Of a stretch of 25,508 nucleotides of DNA, positions 1 through 7,343 are shown in pieces. A model generated the notes under the pieces. That model saw only the letters and a list, made by a program, of their open reading frames with translations. It did no database searches and was not told the origin of the DNA. The stretch lies in the NCBI GenBank assembly GCA_035458585.1, contig DATHZN010000024.1, forward strand, positions 1 to 25,508. Reading direction: 5' to 3'. Source of the stretch: Marinobacterium_E sp035458585 (lineage in GTDB: Bacteria; Pseudomonadota; Gammaproteobacteria; Pseudomonadales; Balneatricaceae). How positions within the stretch are numbered: the first letter of the stretch is position 1; every line of letters begins with the position of its first letter. Both the position numbers and the translations under genes were made by a program.

Positions 1-225
1 GCTCTGAGACAGCGAGGGTACACCAAGCCAATTATCGGGTTGACAGGTGCCACGGTTGGTATGGAAGCCAAACGGCTGCTCGAGTCTGGAGCCGATTATG
101 TGCTGGCCAAGCCCCTAAGCATCATCAATCTTGAAGCGGCGTTGAAATCCTTGGATAGGGATGGCTCAGCGTTGATGGACAAAACCGAGTCTGTCGTTAC
201 AACGGGGGATAGTGTGACTGACTGA
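1..225 (+). CDS. C-terminal end of a response-regulator receiver domain (partial, 5' end outside window)
   Basis: Frame 1 is open from the first base to TGA at 223-225, giving a 74-residue fragment. It shows the last part of a CheY-like receiver fold: the beta-4 strand with the switch threonine (PIIGLTG), the following helix with ESGAD, and the conserved lysine and cis-proline of beta-5 (YVLAKPL), then the last helix and a short polar tail. The phospho-acceptor Asp would lie upstream, outside the window. Because the receiver sits at the extreme C-terminus with no output domain after it, the protein is either a single-domain regulator or, equally likely, a hybrid sensor kinase ending in a receiver. 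The fragment cannot decide between these, and no kinase motif is visible. The next gene (ung) is convergent. Confidence 0.8.
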   Translation, partial: ALRQRGYTKPIIGLTGATVGMEAKRLLESGADYVLAKPLSIINLEAALKSLDRDGSALMDKTESVVTTGDSVTD

Positions 226-241
226 CCCTGTTGCTTGTAAA

Positions 242-261
242 GGAAAAGTCAGGCCTGACCT
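242..261 (-). terminator. Possible weak terminator of the ung operon
   Basis: A perfect 12-base palindrome, GTCAGGCCTGAC, lies at 248-259 between the convergent receiver-domain gene and ung. Read on the minus strand it can fold as a 6-pair stem (one G-U) with a GGCC loop and is followed by TTTTCC. The stem is short and the T-tract is broken, so this is a weak candidate. It could instead be a protein-binding dyad. On the plus strand no T-tract follows. Confidence 0.3.
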
Positions 262-307
262 AACACTGAATTCGAACGACTCAATCTTACTCACAGCAAA
301 CTTATAT

Positions 308-988
308 CTAATTTGCGTTTATCGACCAATCGATGGGCTTTAAACCACGACTTGTAAGCCAGTCGTTTGTCTTGGAAAACGGCTTACTACCAAAGAAGCC
401 ACGATGAGCGGATAGCGGGGATGGGTGCGCCGACTGCAACACAAGATGTTTTGAGGTATCGATTCTAGCCCCTTTCTTCTGTGCGTAGCTGCCCCAGAGG
501 ATAAACACAGCACCGGATGATTGAGTATCGACCAGTTCGATGATGCGATCCGTAAACTGTTCCCAACCCTTACCCTGGTGGGCGTTAGCACTACTCTCCT
601 CCACCGTAAGCACCGCATTTAAAAGGAGAACACCCTGTTTCGCCCAACTCTCTAAATAGCCATGATTGGGCGCTTTAAGACCCAGATCGGACTCTAACTC
701 CTTGTAGATATTGCGCAGCGATGGGGGAATCTTTACACCGGGCATAACGGAGAAACTTAAACCGTGCGCCTGGCCCGGCTGATGGTAAGGGTCCTGCCCC
801 AGTATCACCACACGTACCTGATCCAGTGGAGTCGCTTCGAGTGCGTGGAACCAATTTGAGGAGTGGGGGTAGATCTTAATTTGAGCTGTTTTACGCTCCG
901 CTAAGAACTGCCTGAGTGACTGCATGTAGGGCTGTTGAAATTCATTTTGCAAATGCACAGCCCAGGTCGGTGCTCTCTCTAACGCCAC
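308..988 (-). CDS. ung: Uracil-DNA glycosylase, family 1
   Basis: Cytoplasmic base-excision-repair enzyme that removes uracil from DNA. Family signatures are all present: the water-activating motif GQDPYH with catalytic Asp66, GQAHGLSFSV just after it, LLLNAVLTVE, the strand VFILWGSYAQKKG, and the leucine-loop/catalytic-histidine motif HPSPLSAHRGFFG. I chose GTG at 988, giving 226 residues (E. coli Ung has 229). From that codon the N-terminus aligns without gaps to the E. coli protein through QQPY and the catalytic Asp (Asp64 there). The frame also stays open to an ATG at 1039 (243 residues), but that start would overlap the upstream gene by 50 bases and add residues the family lacks. With the GTG start the junction is TAG-A-GTG, one base after the upstream stop, which suggests coupled translation. 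It is last in the prfB-lysS operon. Confidence 0.95.
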   Translation of the reverse strand: MALERAPTWAVHLQNEFQQPYMQSLRQFLAERKTAQIKIYPHSSNWFHALEATPLDQVRVVILGQDPYHQPGQAHGLSFSVMPGVKIPPSLRNIYKELESDLGLKAPNHGYLESWAKQGVLLLNAVLTVEESSANAHQGKGWEQFTDRIIELVDTQSSGAVFILWGSYAQKKGARIDTSKHLVLQSAHPSPLSAHRGFFGSKPFSKTNDWLTSRGLKPIDWSINAN

Positions 989-989
989 T

Positions 990-1424
990 CTAGCTTTCCA
1001 CCCCTTTGAGTTCGCGTAATTTTGCGGAGCTACTCGCATTCAACCCACTGAGGGGCAAGTAATAGCGGATCCTCGCCGGTGCGTGCGAAAAGTACCCCGC
1101 CAAGAGAAGAATCGTAATGAAGCCCTCTACTCTCCATTGAGGCACGAACAGAATCAATCCAAAAATCAACAACTTCAACAGAACAGCCAAGCCCCGCATC
1201 TGAAACAGAAAAATCCCATCACCCCAGATCTCAATCAGAAGCATCAACAGACCACTAACCAGCGCCAGTAGTCCTAGGGAGAGCCACTGGTCAATCGGTA
1301 GATCAAACAGAAATAGGCCTGCGTAGCCGCTGACACCAATTAAGTGCAGCGTGCGCAGGCCGATCATCAACTGGCGTTTGCCTACAAACTCCCGTTTATG
1401 ATTGGGAAACAACCAGGTGTTCAC
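990..1424 (-). CDS. Small multi-pass inner-membrane protein, unknown function
   Basis: 144 residues with a basic N-terminus (MNTWLFPNHKREFVGKRQL) and about four hydrophobic segments, near residues 22-42, 46-66, 78-95 and 100-112, then a polar tail ending in KLRELKGVES. I do not recognise the family, and no catalytic or metal-binding motif is evident. The start is GTG at 1424, 11 bases after the lysS stop, without a strong Shine-Dalgarno sequence, so it is probably translated by coupling to lysS. Its stop is one base before the preferred ung start. The packing between lysS and ung shows it is transcribed with housekeeping genes but does not reveal its role. The frame, length and hydrophobic pattern make it a real gene. 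Confidence 0.75.
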   Translation of the reverse strand: MNTWLFPNHKREFVGKRQLMIGLRTLHLIGVSGYAGLFLFDLPIDQWLSLGLLALVSGLLMLLIEIWGDGIFLFQMRGLAVLLKLLIFGLILFVPQWRVEGFITILLLAGYFSHAPARIRYYLPLSGLNASSSAKLRELKGVES

Positions 1425-1435
1425 GGTTTGGACCG

Positions 1436-2938
1436 TTAAGCGCGTGGTCGCATCGCCGGGAACAGGATTACGTCACGGATAGACGGAGAGTCAGTAAACA
1501 GCATCACCAGTCGATCTATACCTATCCCCTCTCCGGCCGTTGGTGGCAGACCGTACTCAAGCGCGTTGACGAAGTCAGCATCGTAGTGCATCGCCTCATC
1601 ATCGCCGGCGTCCTTCTCCTCCACCTGTTTGCGGAAGCGTTCTGCCTGATCCTCTGCATCGTTGAGCTCGGAGAAGCCATTTGCCAACTCACGACCACCC
1701 ACAAAGAATTCGAAGCGGTCAGTCACAAATGGGTTGTCGTCATTACGGCGAGCCAGAGGCGAAACCTCTGTTGGGTACTCGGTAATGAACGTCGGCTGCT
1801 GCAGGCGGTGCTCTGCAGTCTCTTCAAAGATCTCAATCTGAATCTTACCCAAACCCCAGTTGTCTTTCACATCGATATCCAGACGCTCTGCAATCTGGCG
1901 TGCAGCGTGCTCATTGGCCAACGCTTCAGCGGTAATATCCGGGTTGAAATGGAGGATGGCATCAAACACCGACATGCGGGCGAATGGTTTGGAGAGATCG
2001 TATTCGAACGTCTCCAGTATCTCACCCTCTTCATTACGTACCGTATTGACGATTGTCGTAGTACCCAAGACCTGTTGCGCGACAGTGCGTAACATATCTT
2101 CAGTCAGGTCCATCAGATCCTTGTAATCGGCATACGCCTGATAGAACTCAATCATCGTGAACTCTGGGTTGTGCCGCGTCGACAACCCCTCGTTGCGGAA
2201 GTTACGGTTGATCTCAAAAACGCGCTCAAAACCGCCCACCACCAAGCGCTTCAAGTAGAGCTCCGGCGCAATGCGCAAGTACATATCGATATCCAACGCA
2301 TTGTGATGTGTCACAAATGGACGCGCTGACGCACCACCCGGTATCGCCTGCAGCATTGGAGTCTCAACCTCGAGAAAGCGTTTCTCACTCAGGTAGTGAC
2401 GGATCGCAGCAATAATCTGGAAACGCTTTTCAAACACCTCGCGTGAAGGCTGGTTGGTAATCAGGTCTATATAGCGCTGACGGTAACGGATTTCAGTATC
2501 CTGTAGTCCCTTATGCTTATCGGGAAGAGGACGCAGACTCTTAGTCAGCAGCTGAAACTCCTCCATATCCACATAGAGATCACCTTTTCCTGACTTATGC
2601 ACCGCCCCTGTGATTCCGATAATGTCCCCAAGATCCAGCCCCTTCGCAAAAGGGCGTGCATCTTTATTCACATAAGCCTGGATACGACCACTCATATCCT
2701 GCAGTACCATGAAGGCGCCTCGGTTGAGCATGACTCGCCCCGCAACCGATACTCGAACGTTGGCCGCTTCCAGCTCTTCTTTACTCTTGTCTGCATGCGC
2801 TTCCTGCAGATCCTGAGCGTAACTGTCGCGGCGGAAGGTGTTCGGAAAGGCATTACCCGACTGACGCAGAGCGGCGAGTTTCTCGCGACGCTCAGCAATC
2901 AATCGATTTTCATCTTGCGGCGCACTGTTATCAGACAT
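1436..2938 (-). CDS. lysS: Lysyl-tRNA synthetase, class II
   Basis: Charges tRNA-Lys with lysine in the cytoplasm; 500 residues, the usual length for bacterial LysS. The N-terminal OB-fold anticodon-binding domain (about 55-165) is followed by the class II catalytic core. Motif 1 lies around the stretch ending VETPMLQ and GGASARPF; motif 2 is FRNEGLSTRHNPEFTMIEFY; motif 3 is GEGIGIDRLVMLF near the C-terminus, with its ATP-binding arginine. ATG at 2938 has an AGGA about 9 bases upstream. It lies 36 bases after prfB, the same prfB-lysS order as in E. coli, and is probably co-transcribed. All three class II motifs are intact. Confidence 0.97.
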   Translation of the reverse strand: MSDNSAPQDENRLIAERREKLAALRQSGNAFPNTFRRDSYAQDLQEAHADKSKEELEAANVRVSVAGRVMLNRGAFMVLQDMSGRIQAYVNKDARPFAKGLDLGDIIGITGAVHKSGKGDLYVDMEEFQLLTKSLRPLPDKHKGLQDTEIRYRQRYIDLITNQPSREVFEKRFQIIAAIRHYLSEKRFLEVETPMLQAIPGGASARPFVTHHNALDIDMYLRIAPELYLKRLVVGGFERVFEINRNFRNEGLSTRHNPEFTMIEFYQAYADYKDLMDLTEDMLRTVAQQVLGTTTIVNTVRNEEGEILETFEYDLSKPFARMSVFDAILHFNPDITAEALANEHAARQIAERLDIDVKDNWGLGKIQIEIFEETAEHRLQQPTFITEYPTEVSPLARRNDDNPFVTDRFEFFVGGRELANGFSELNDAEDQAERFRKQVEEKDAGDDEAMHYDADFVNALEYGLPPTAGEGIGIDRLVMLFTDSPSIRDVILFPAMRPRA

Positions 2939-2974
2939 TGCTATCTATCCTGCTTTAATTCGGCTCAAAAAACG

Positions 2975-4069
2975 TTACAAACCAGCCTTGAGGCTCGCTT
3001 CAATAAACATATCGAGATCGCCATCCAGCACGCGATCACAGTTGGAGGTCTGCACACCAGTGCGCAGATCTTTGATACGCTGATCATCAAGAACGTAGGA
3101 GCGTATCTGGCTGCCCCAACCGATATCAGCTTTGTTGTCTTCCATCTCCTGCGCAGCTTCGCGGCGTTTGAGCATCTCCATCTCGTAGAGCTTAGCGCGC
3201 AGTTGCTTCATGCAGGTGTCGCGGTTCTGGTGTTGTGAACGCGCTGCCTGACTTTGCACCACAATACCAGAAGGTTCATGAGTGATACGCACGGCAGACT
3301 CTGTCCGGTTAACATGCTGACCACCGGCACCAGAGGCGCGATAGACATCAACACGCAGATCGGCTGGGTTAATGTCGATATCAACATTGTCGTCAATCTC
3401 GGGGGAGACAAATACGGAGGAGAACGAGGTGTGACGACGGCCACCCGAGTCGAACGGAGACTTACGTACCAATCGATGTACGCCTGTCTCAGTGCGCAAC
3501 CAACCAAAAGCATATTCGCCCTCAAAGCGAATTGTTGCGGACTTGATGCCCGCAACCTCACCATCAGAGACTTCTATGAGCTCAGTTTTGAACCCCTTGG
3601 ACTCGCCCCAGCGCAGGAACATGCGCAACATCATATTGGCCCAATCCTGCGCCTCAGTACCGCCCGAACCGGCCTGTATATCAACGAATGCATTGTTCGC
3701 GTCTGCCTCCCCGGAGAACATACGACGAAACTCAAGCTGGCTCAGGATTTCACCTAGACGATCAACTTCCAGCACAACATCATCAAGAGTCTCTTCATCC
3801 TCCTCCTCGACAGCCATATCCAACAACTCTCGACAGTCATCAACCCCCGCCGTCAGCTCATCGATACTCTTGACGATCATCTCCAACGCAGCGCGCTCCT
3901 TACCAAGCTTTTGTGCATTGGCTGGATCATTCCAAACGGTCGGATCCTCTAGCTCACGCTCCACCTCCTCGAGACGTTCGGCGGTAACGTCGTATTCAAG
4001 ATACGTACGCAGCGACTTTGTGCGTTCAGCAAAGTCTTTGAGGCGATTCAGAATCGGATTTATTTCCAT
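2975..4069 (-). CDS. prfB: Peptide chain release factor 2, without programmed frameshift
   Basis: RF2 recognises UGA and UAA stop codons and triggers peptide release on the ribosome. The codon-recognition tripeptide SPF is at about 204-206 (RKSPFDSGGRRH) and the catalytic GGQ at about 249-251 (ASGAGGQHVNRT). The residue before SGAGGQ is Ala, as in most bacteria, not the Thr of E. coli K-12. I start at ATG 4069 (MEINPILNRL), which matches the E. coli N-terminus MFEINP and gives 364 residues (E. coli 365); a TTG at 4096 in the same frame is less likely. In many bacteria RF2 is made only after a +1 shift at CUU-UGA near codon 25. Here the matching codons (plus-strand 3992-4003) read TAT CTT GAA TAC, so there is no in-frame stop. 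First gene of the lysS/ung operon. Confidence 0.97.
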   Translation of the reverse strand: MEINPILNRLKDFAERTKSLRTYLEYDVTAERLEEVERELEDPTVWNDPANAQKLGKERAALEMIVKSIDELTAGVDDCRELLDMAVEEEDEETLDDVVLEVDRLGEILSQLEFRRMFSGEADANNAFVDIQAGSGGTEAQDWANMMLRMFLRWGESKGFKTELIEVSDGEVAGIKSATIRFEGEYAFGWLRTETGVHRLVRKSPFDSGGRRHTSFSSVFVSPEIDDNVDIDINPADLRVDVYRASGAGGQHVNRTESAVRITHEPSGIVVQSQAARSQHQNRDTCMKQLRAKLYEMEMLKRREAAQEMEDNKADIGWGSQIRSYVLDDQRIKDLRTGVQTSNCDRVLDGDLDMFIEASLKAGL

Positions 4070-4107
4070 AGCGGCTTGTCGCTTCCGGTCTAACAAAATG
4101 GCGCCAT

Positions 4108-4136
4108 ATTCTACAGGATTAGTCTAGCGCTTTGAA
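4108..4136 (-). promoter_or_regulatory. Candidate sigma-70 promoter for prfB-lysS-ung
   Basis: On the minus strand, TTCAAA (4131-4136) and TAGAAT (4108-4113) are separated by exactly 17 bases and lie 39 bases upstream of the prfB ATG. The -10 matches consensus at 5 of 6 positions and the -35 at 4 of 6. Assigned by eye only. Confidence 0.4.
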
Positions 4137-4173
4137 TGCACTTACCGAGTTTATTGCGCTGCTGAGAACATTA

Positions 4174-4195
4174 GGCTAGCGTTGATTATCTAGCC
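4174..4195. repeat. Inverted repeat upstream of nhaD
   Basis: GGCTAG (4174-4179) and CTAGCC (4190-4195) form a perfect 6-base inverted repeat with a 10-base spacer, ending 19 bases before the nhaD ATG. It could be an operator for a dimeric regulator or a hairpin in the nhaD leader. No T-tract follows, so it is not a terminator. Confidence 0.4.
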
Positions 4196-4214
4196 GTTTG
4201 TTAAATGGAACTCA

Positions 4215-5675
4215 ATGACCCGCCGCACGCTAGCGCTCACCCTGTTATTCGGTCTTTTCTCCCCGGCAGTTTATGCGCAGGAGGTGCTGACGAGCGCCAC
4301 CAATCTGATTGATTTCACCAGCAGTGGCTACGGACTTCTGGCGCTGATGGTCTTCGCTATCAGTTATTTCTTTGTAATCGCCGAAGACCGCTTTCACCTC
4401 AGTAAATCCAAACCCGTCATGGTGGGTGCCGGAGTTATCTGGATCCTAGTCGGGCTCGCCTATGCGTCACAGGGTGACCAGATTACCGCGGGTATGGCAC
4501 TGCGCAAAGCCATACTTGAGTACGCCGAGCTCTTTCTCTTCCTGCTCTCAGCGATGACGTTTGTTCACATGATGGAGGAGCGCCACCTCTTTCTGGCGCT
4601 GCGCAGCTGGCTCATTTCCAGAGACTTTTCACTGCGAAGGGTGTTCTGGTTTACCGGAGGGATCACCTTTCTGTTATCTCCCGTCGCCGATAACCTCTCC
4701 GCAGCTCTCTTGATGGGCTCAGTGGTCATGGCAGTAGGCGGTCGGACGCCCGCTTTTGTCACACTCGGGTGCATCAACGTGGTGGTGGCTGCCAACGCTG
4801 GTGGTGTCTTCTCGCCCTTTGGCGATATTACGTCATTGATGGTCTGGCAGGCCGGTCACCTAAATTTTTCAGACTTCTTCTGGCTGCTACCCTCTGCCCT
4901 GATCAACTGGATTGTACCGGCTTTGATCCTGAGCCTTAAAATCCCCGATGGCCCACCTCAGGCGGCACATCTTCAACAGCGAATGAAGCAAGGAGCTCTG
5001 GTAGTAACTGGGCTATTTTTTGCTACCGCCGCACTCTCTGTGTTGATCCACGCTCAACTGGGTTTACCACCCGTTTTGGGAATGATGACAGGACTTGGCA
5101 TACTCAAAGTCTACGGATTCTACCTCAGCCACCATGATCCGATGTTACGCGAGATGGAACTGCGGCAACACCATGCGGATACACTCTCAAACACGCGTGA
5201 TATTAAAGGGGACCATATTCAGGTGGTCCGCCGCTTCGATATTTTCCGTGTTGTAGAGCGTGCCAGCTGGGACACACTGATGTTTTTCTACGGCGTCGTT
5301 CTCTGCGTTGGCGGCTTGGCTACACTCGGCTATCTCCAGCTCGTCTCCAGCGAACTTTACGGTTCACTCGGAACCAACAGTGCCAACCTACTGGTCGGTC
5401 TCGCATCCGCTCTGGTTGATAACATACCGATCATGTATGCAATATTGGCGATGGAGCAGACGCTCTCTACCACCCAGTGGCTGCTGGTGACTCTGGTGAT
5501 AGGTACGGGAGGGTCGTTGCTGTCCATAGGATCAGCGGCCGGGGTCGCACTGATGGGGCAGGCTTCAGGGATCTACACTTTCCGCAGTCACTTACGCTGG
5601 AGCTGGGCTATTCTCTTGGGTTATCTTCTTAGTGCGGGGTTGCAACTATTATTGGCCGGTTGGATAGGAGTTTAG
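4215..5675 (+). CDS. nhaD: NhaD-type Na+(Li+)/H+ antiporter
   Basis: 486-residue inner-membrane protein of the ion-transporter superfamily. NhaD exchanges cytoplasmic Na+ or Li+ for protons and supports pH and salt homeostasis in marine and haloalkaliphilic bacteria. It begins with a cleavable-looking signal (LALTLLFGLFSPAVYAQE), as NhaD proteins do, then about twelve hydrophobic segments. Family stretches include SAMTFVHMMEER (about 115-126), SPVADNLSAALLMG, INVVVAANAGGVFSPFGD with its polar pore residues, and near the C-terminus LVDNIPIMYAIL and GTGGSLLSIGSAAGVALMG. These two Asn/Asp-containing repeats are the expected ion-binding half-repeats. ATG at 4215 has GGA 5 bases upstream. It is followed after 3 bases by a cytochrome b561-type gene. 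Confidence 0.93.
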   Translation: MTRRTLALTLLFGLFSPAVYAQEVLTSATNLIDFTSSGYGLLALMVFAISYFFVIAEDRFHLSKSKPVMVGAGVIWILVGLAYASQGDQITAGMALRKAILEYAELFLFLLSAMTFVHMMEERHLFLALRSWLISRDFSLRRVFWFTGGITFLLSPVADNLSAALLMGSVVMAVGGRTPAFVTLGCINVVVAANAGGVFSPFGDITSLMVWQAGHLNFSDFFWLLPSALINWIVPALILSLKIPDGPPQAAHLQQRMKQGALVVTGLFFATAALSVLIHAQLGLPPVLGMMTGLGILKVYGFYLSHHDPMLREMELRQHHADTLSNTRDIKGDHIQVVRRFDIFRVVERASWDTLMFFYGVVLCVGGLATLGYLQLVSSELYGSLGTNSANLLVGLASALVDNIPIMYAILAMEQTLSTTQWLLVTLVIGTGGSLLSIGSAAGVALMGQASGIYTFRSHLRWSWAILLGYLLSAGLQLLLAGWIGV

Positions 5676-5678
5676 GGT

Positions 5679-6326
5679 TTGAAACATGAAGTCGCCGTTT
5701 GGGATATCTGGGTTCGTCTGTTTCACTGGACACTGGTCGGACTGATTGGCTTCAGTTGGCTCTCGTCAGAGCTCGGGGGTAATTGGATGATTTGGCACAC
5801 GCAGGCGGGTTTTATCACTGCAGGGCTCATTGTTTTTCGGGTTGTCTGGGGTGTAGCGGGTAGTTGGAGCGCCCGCTTTAGTAACTTCGTCAAACCACCT
5901 AGACAAGTGATCGCTTACGTCAAAGGGGCGGATAAAAAAGAGCATCTTAGTCACAATCCGCTCGGGGCCCTGAGCGTCGTAGCGATACTCCTGTTGATTG
6001 CTTTACAGGTAATGACGGGACTTTTCGCAAATGACGATATTTTCATTGAGGGCCCATTCGCTCATCTTGTGAGCTACGAAAGATCTCTGGATATTACTGA
6101 AGTTCACGAAACCCTATTTAATCTACTGATCGCCGTTCTGGCACTGCACATTGCGGCTGTACTTTTCCATCAAGTGATCCGTAAGGAGCCTCTGATACAG
6201 TCAATGCTTCACGGACGCAAGCCAAGCCCCAGCAAGGTCACTGCGCAAAAACCAACGACAGCAGCACTAATCATCGCGCTGGCAAGCGGCGCTAGTGTCA
6301 GTCTCTGGTTGTTCAGCCTAAGTTAG
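5679..6326 (+). CDS. Cytochrome b561-type membrane protein (bacterial/Ni-hydrogenase b-type family)
   Basis: 215-residue di-heme b-type cytochrome that should pass electrons between a quinone or another membrane donor and a c-type partner. The N-terminal VWDIWVRLFHWTLVG with heme-ligand His17 is the family hallmark; a second His is in MIWHTQAGF at the start of TM2, and further ligand histidines are in VHETLFNLLIAVLALHIAAV. Four TM segments carry the fold, with a fifth hydrophobic stretch at the C-terminus (ALIIALASGASVSLWLFSL) after a Lys/Pro-rich linker, which may be an extra helix. The start is TTG at 5679, with GGAG 8 bases upstream inside the end of nhaD; there is no in-frame ATG near the conserved N-terminus. 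It is co-transcribed with nhaD. The stop is 2 bases from the stop of a convergent cytochrome c' gene, a likely electron partner by position only. Confidence 0.88.
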   Translation: MKHEVAVWDIWVRLFHWTLVGLIGFSWLSSELGGNWMIWHTQAGFITAGLIVFRVVWGVAGSWSARFSNFVKPPRQVIAYVKGADKKEHLSHNPLGALSVVAILLLIALQVMTGLFANDDIFIEGPFAHLVSYERSLDITEVHETLFNLLIAVLALHIAAVLFHQVIRKEPLIQSMLHGRKPSPSKVTAQKPTTAALIIALASGASVSLWLFSLS

Positions 6327-6328
6327 CC

Positions 6329-6784
6329 CTACTTCTCTCGATACTTGTCATGGCAACCCTTGCAGCTTTTCCCGACTGTACCAAAGGCGGCCTTGACGTC
6401 ATCCAGCGAGCCACCACTGACAGTCGCCAGAGCTTCAGCATCTTTCGCCAATTGATCGAAGCGCAGAGTCAGGTCATCCAAATTCTGCCACAACTCATCC
6501 TTTGCTGCCGTCTCCCCAAAGTCTGAACCCTCAACGAAGCCCTCTCTGGGCATACGAGTCAGGGCCGCTAGCTGTGTCGCATGGTGCGCAAACTGAGCGG
6601 CATCATAGTCCACCTTGCCCCTGACCATTGCCCCCATTGCACCGAAGTGCCAACGGAAGGCTGTAAATATGGCCTGACGATATTTAATCGCATCTTCCGC
6701 GATGTCTGCCCGGGCAACCGTACTGGTCAAAGATGTACTCGCAAGTACCGCGCTTAATAGTCCCACTAACAGCTTATGCTTCAT
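6329..6784 (-). CDS. Periplasmic cytochrome c' family protein
   Basis: 151 residues. A Sec signal peptide (1-26, cleavage after VARA) is followed by a mainly helical, roughly 125-residue domain with heme-binding CKGCH at 141-145 near the C-terminus and the KYR that follows it in this family. The N-terminal helix YRQAIFTAFRWHFGAMGAMVRG is typical of cytochrome c'/c-556. Such four-helix cytochromes bind small gases (NO, CO) or carry electrons in the periplasm; the sequence alone does not say which. ATG at 6784 has GGAG 8 bases upstream. It is last in a minus-strand group after the flavodoxin (28-base gap), and its 3' end abuts the b561 gene. Confidence 0.92.
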   Translation of the reverse strand: MKHKLLVGLLSAVLASTSLTSTVARADIAEDAIKYRQAIFTAFRWHFGAMGAMVRGKVDYDAAQFAHHATQLAALTRMPREGFVEGSDFGETAAKDELWQNLDDLTLRFDQLAKDAEALATVSGGSLDDVKAAFGTVGKSCKGCHDKYREK

Positions 6785-6812
6785 TGTTCGGTCTCCGCTT
6801 CGACTCTGATTT

Positions 6813-7343
6813 TCAGAATTCCATCACAATCTGCTTTACCCAGGCTTCAACACGCTCCTGTGTCGCCCAGGACTGCGAGTCCTCATCCAGAACTAACCCG
6901 CAAAAATACTGCCCATCCTGGCTCAGCGCCAGCGATGCCTCAAAGCTGTAACCTTCGTTGGGCCAGCGTCCAATCAGTTCACCACCGGTTTTCACTATCT
7001 GCTGGGCAATGAGCCCGAGTGCATCCTGAAACCACTCAGGATAGCCAATCTGATCGCCCAAACCGAAGAGTGCAACTCGCTTATCACTGAAGTCGATCTG
7101 CAAAAAAAGAGGCCACTCTTCACGCCAATCCTCCTGTAACTCCCCAAAATCCCAGGTCGGCGCACCAATAATTAATTGGTCAAAGGCAATCATGGGCGAG
7201 ACACCCTGCTCGCCAATGTCGACCAGCACTAACCTATCTGACCCTGGCCAACACCCCTGAATAACTTCAGCGACACGAGCGGTATTTCCTGTTGTACTGC
7301 CGAAAAAGAGTGCAACTCCCTCTGCCAATTCAGCGCCTCTCAA
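6813..7343 (-). CDS. fldB: Long-chain flavodoxin, FldB-like
   Basis: 176-residue cytoplasmic FMN electron carrier. The phosphate-binding loop is FFGSTTGNTARVAE. The two FMN-flanking loops are PTWDFGELQEDW and FGLGDQIGYPEWFQDALG. These resemble E. coli FldB (PTWDFGEIQEDW, YGLGDQLGYGEWFLDALG) more than FldA, while the P-loop keeps the usual TGNT that FldB has changed. The insertion typical of long-chain flavodoxins is present (RWPNEGYSFEASLAL). The start must be a non-ATG codon: TTG at 7343 overlaps the previous stop as TTGA, so translation is probably coupled. It sits between a phasin-like gene and cytochrome c'. Its reductase or redox partner cannot be told from here. Confidence 0.88.
   Translation of the reverse strand: MRGAELAEGVALFFGSTTGNTARVAEVIQGCWPGSDRLVLVDIGEQGVSPMIAFDQLIIGAPTWDFGELQEDWREEWPLFLQIDFSDKRVALFGLGDQIGYPEWFQDALGLIAQQIVKTGGELIGRWPNEGYSFEASLALSQDGQYFCGLVLDEDSQSWATQERVEAWVKQIVMEF

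Noticed and set aside
1586..2092. Plus-strand open frame (168 codons) inside lysS
   Set aside because: Antisense shadow of the class II catalytic core; no start context and no known domain.
2597..3238. Plus-strand open frame (213 codons) spanning the lysS-prfB junction on the opposite strand
   Set aside because: Lies entirely antisense to two conserved genes, has no recognisable domain, and crosses an intergenic gap that makes sense only for the minus strand.
3492..4127. Long plus-strand open frame (211 codons) opposite prfB, very Ser/Arg rich
   Set aside because: Antisense shadow of a well-supported gene; low-complexity composition reflects the complement of prfB codons; no ribosome site or family resemblance.
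5679..6326. Truncated or fused nhaD-b561 product
   Set aside because: nhaD ends with a clean TAG and the b561 frame has its own GGAG-TTG start; they are separate genes.
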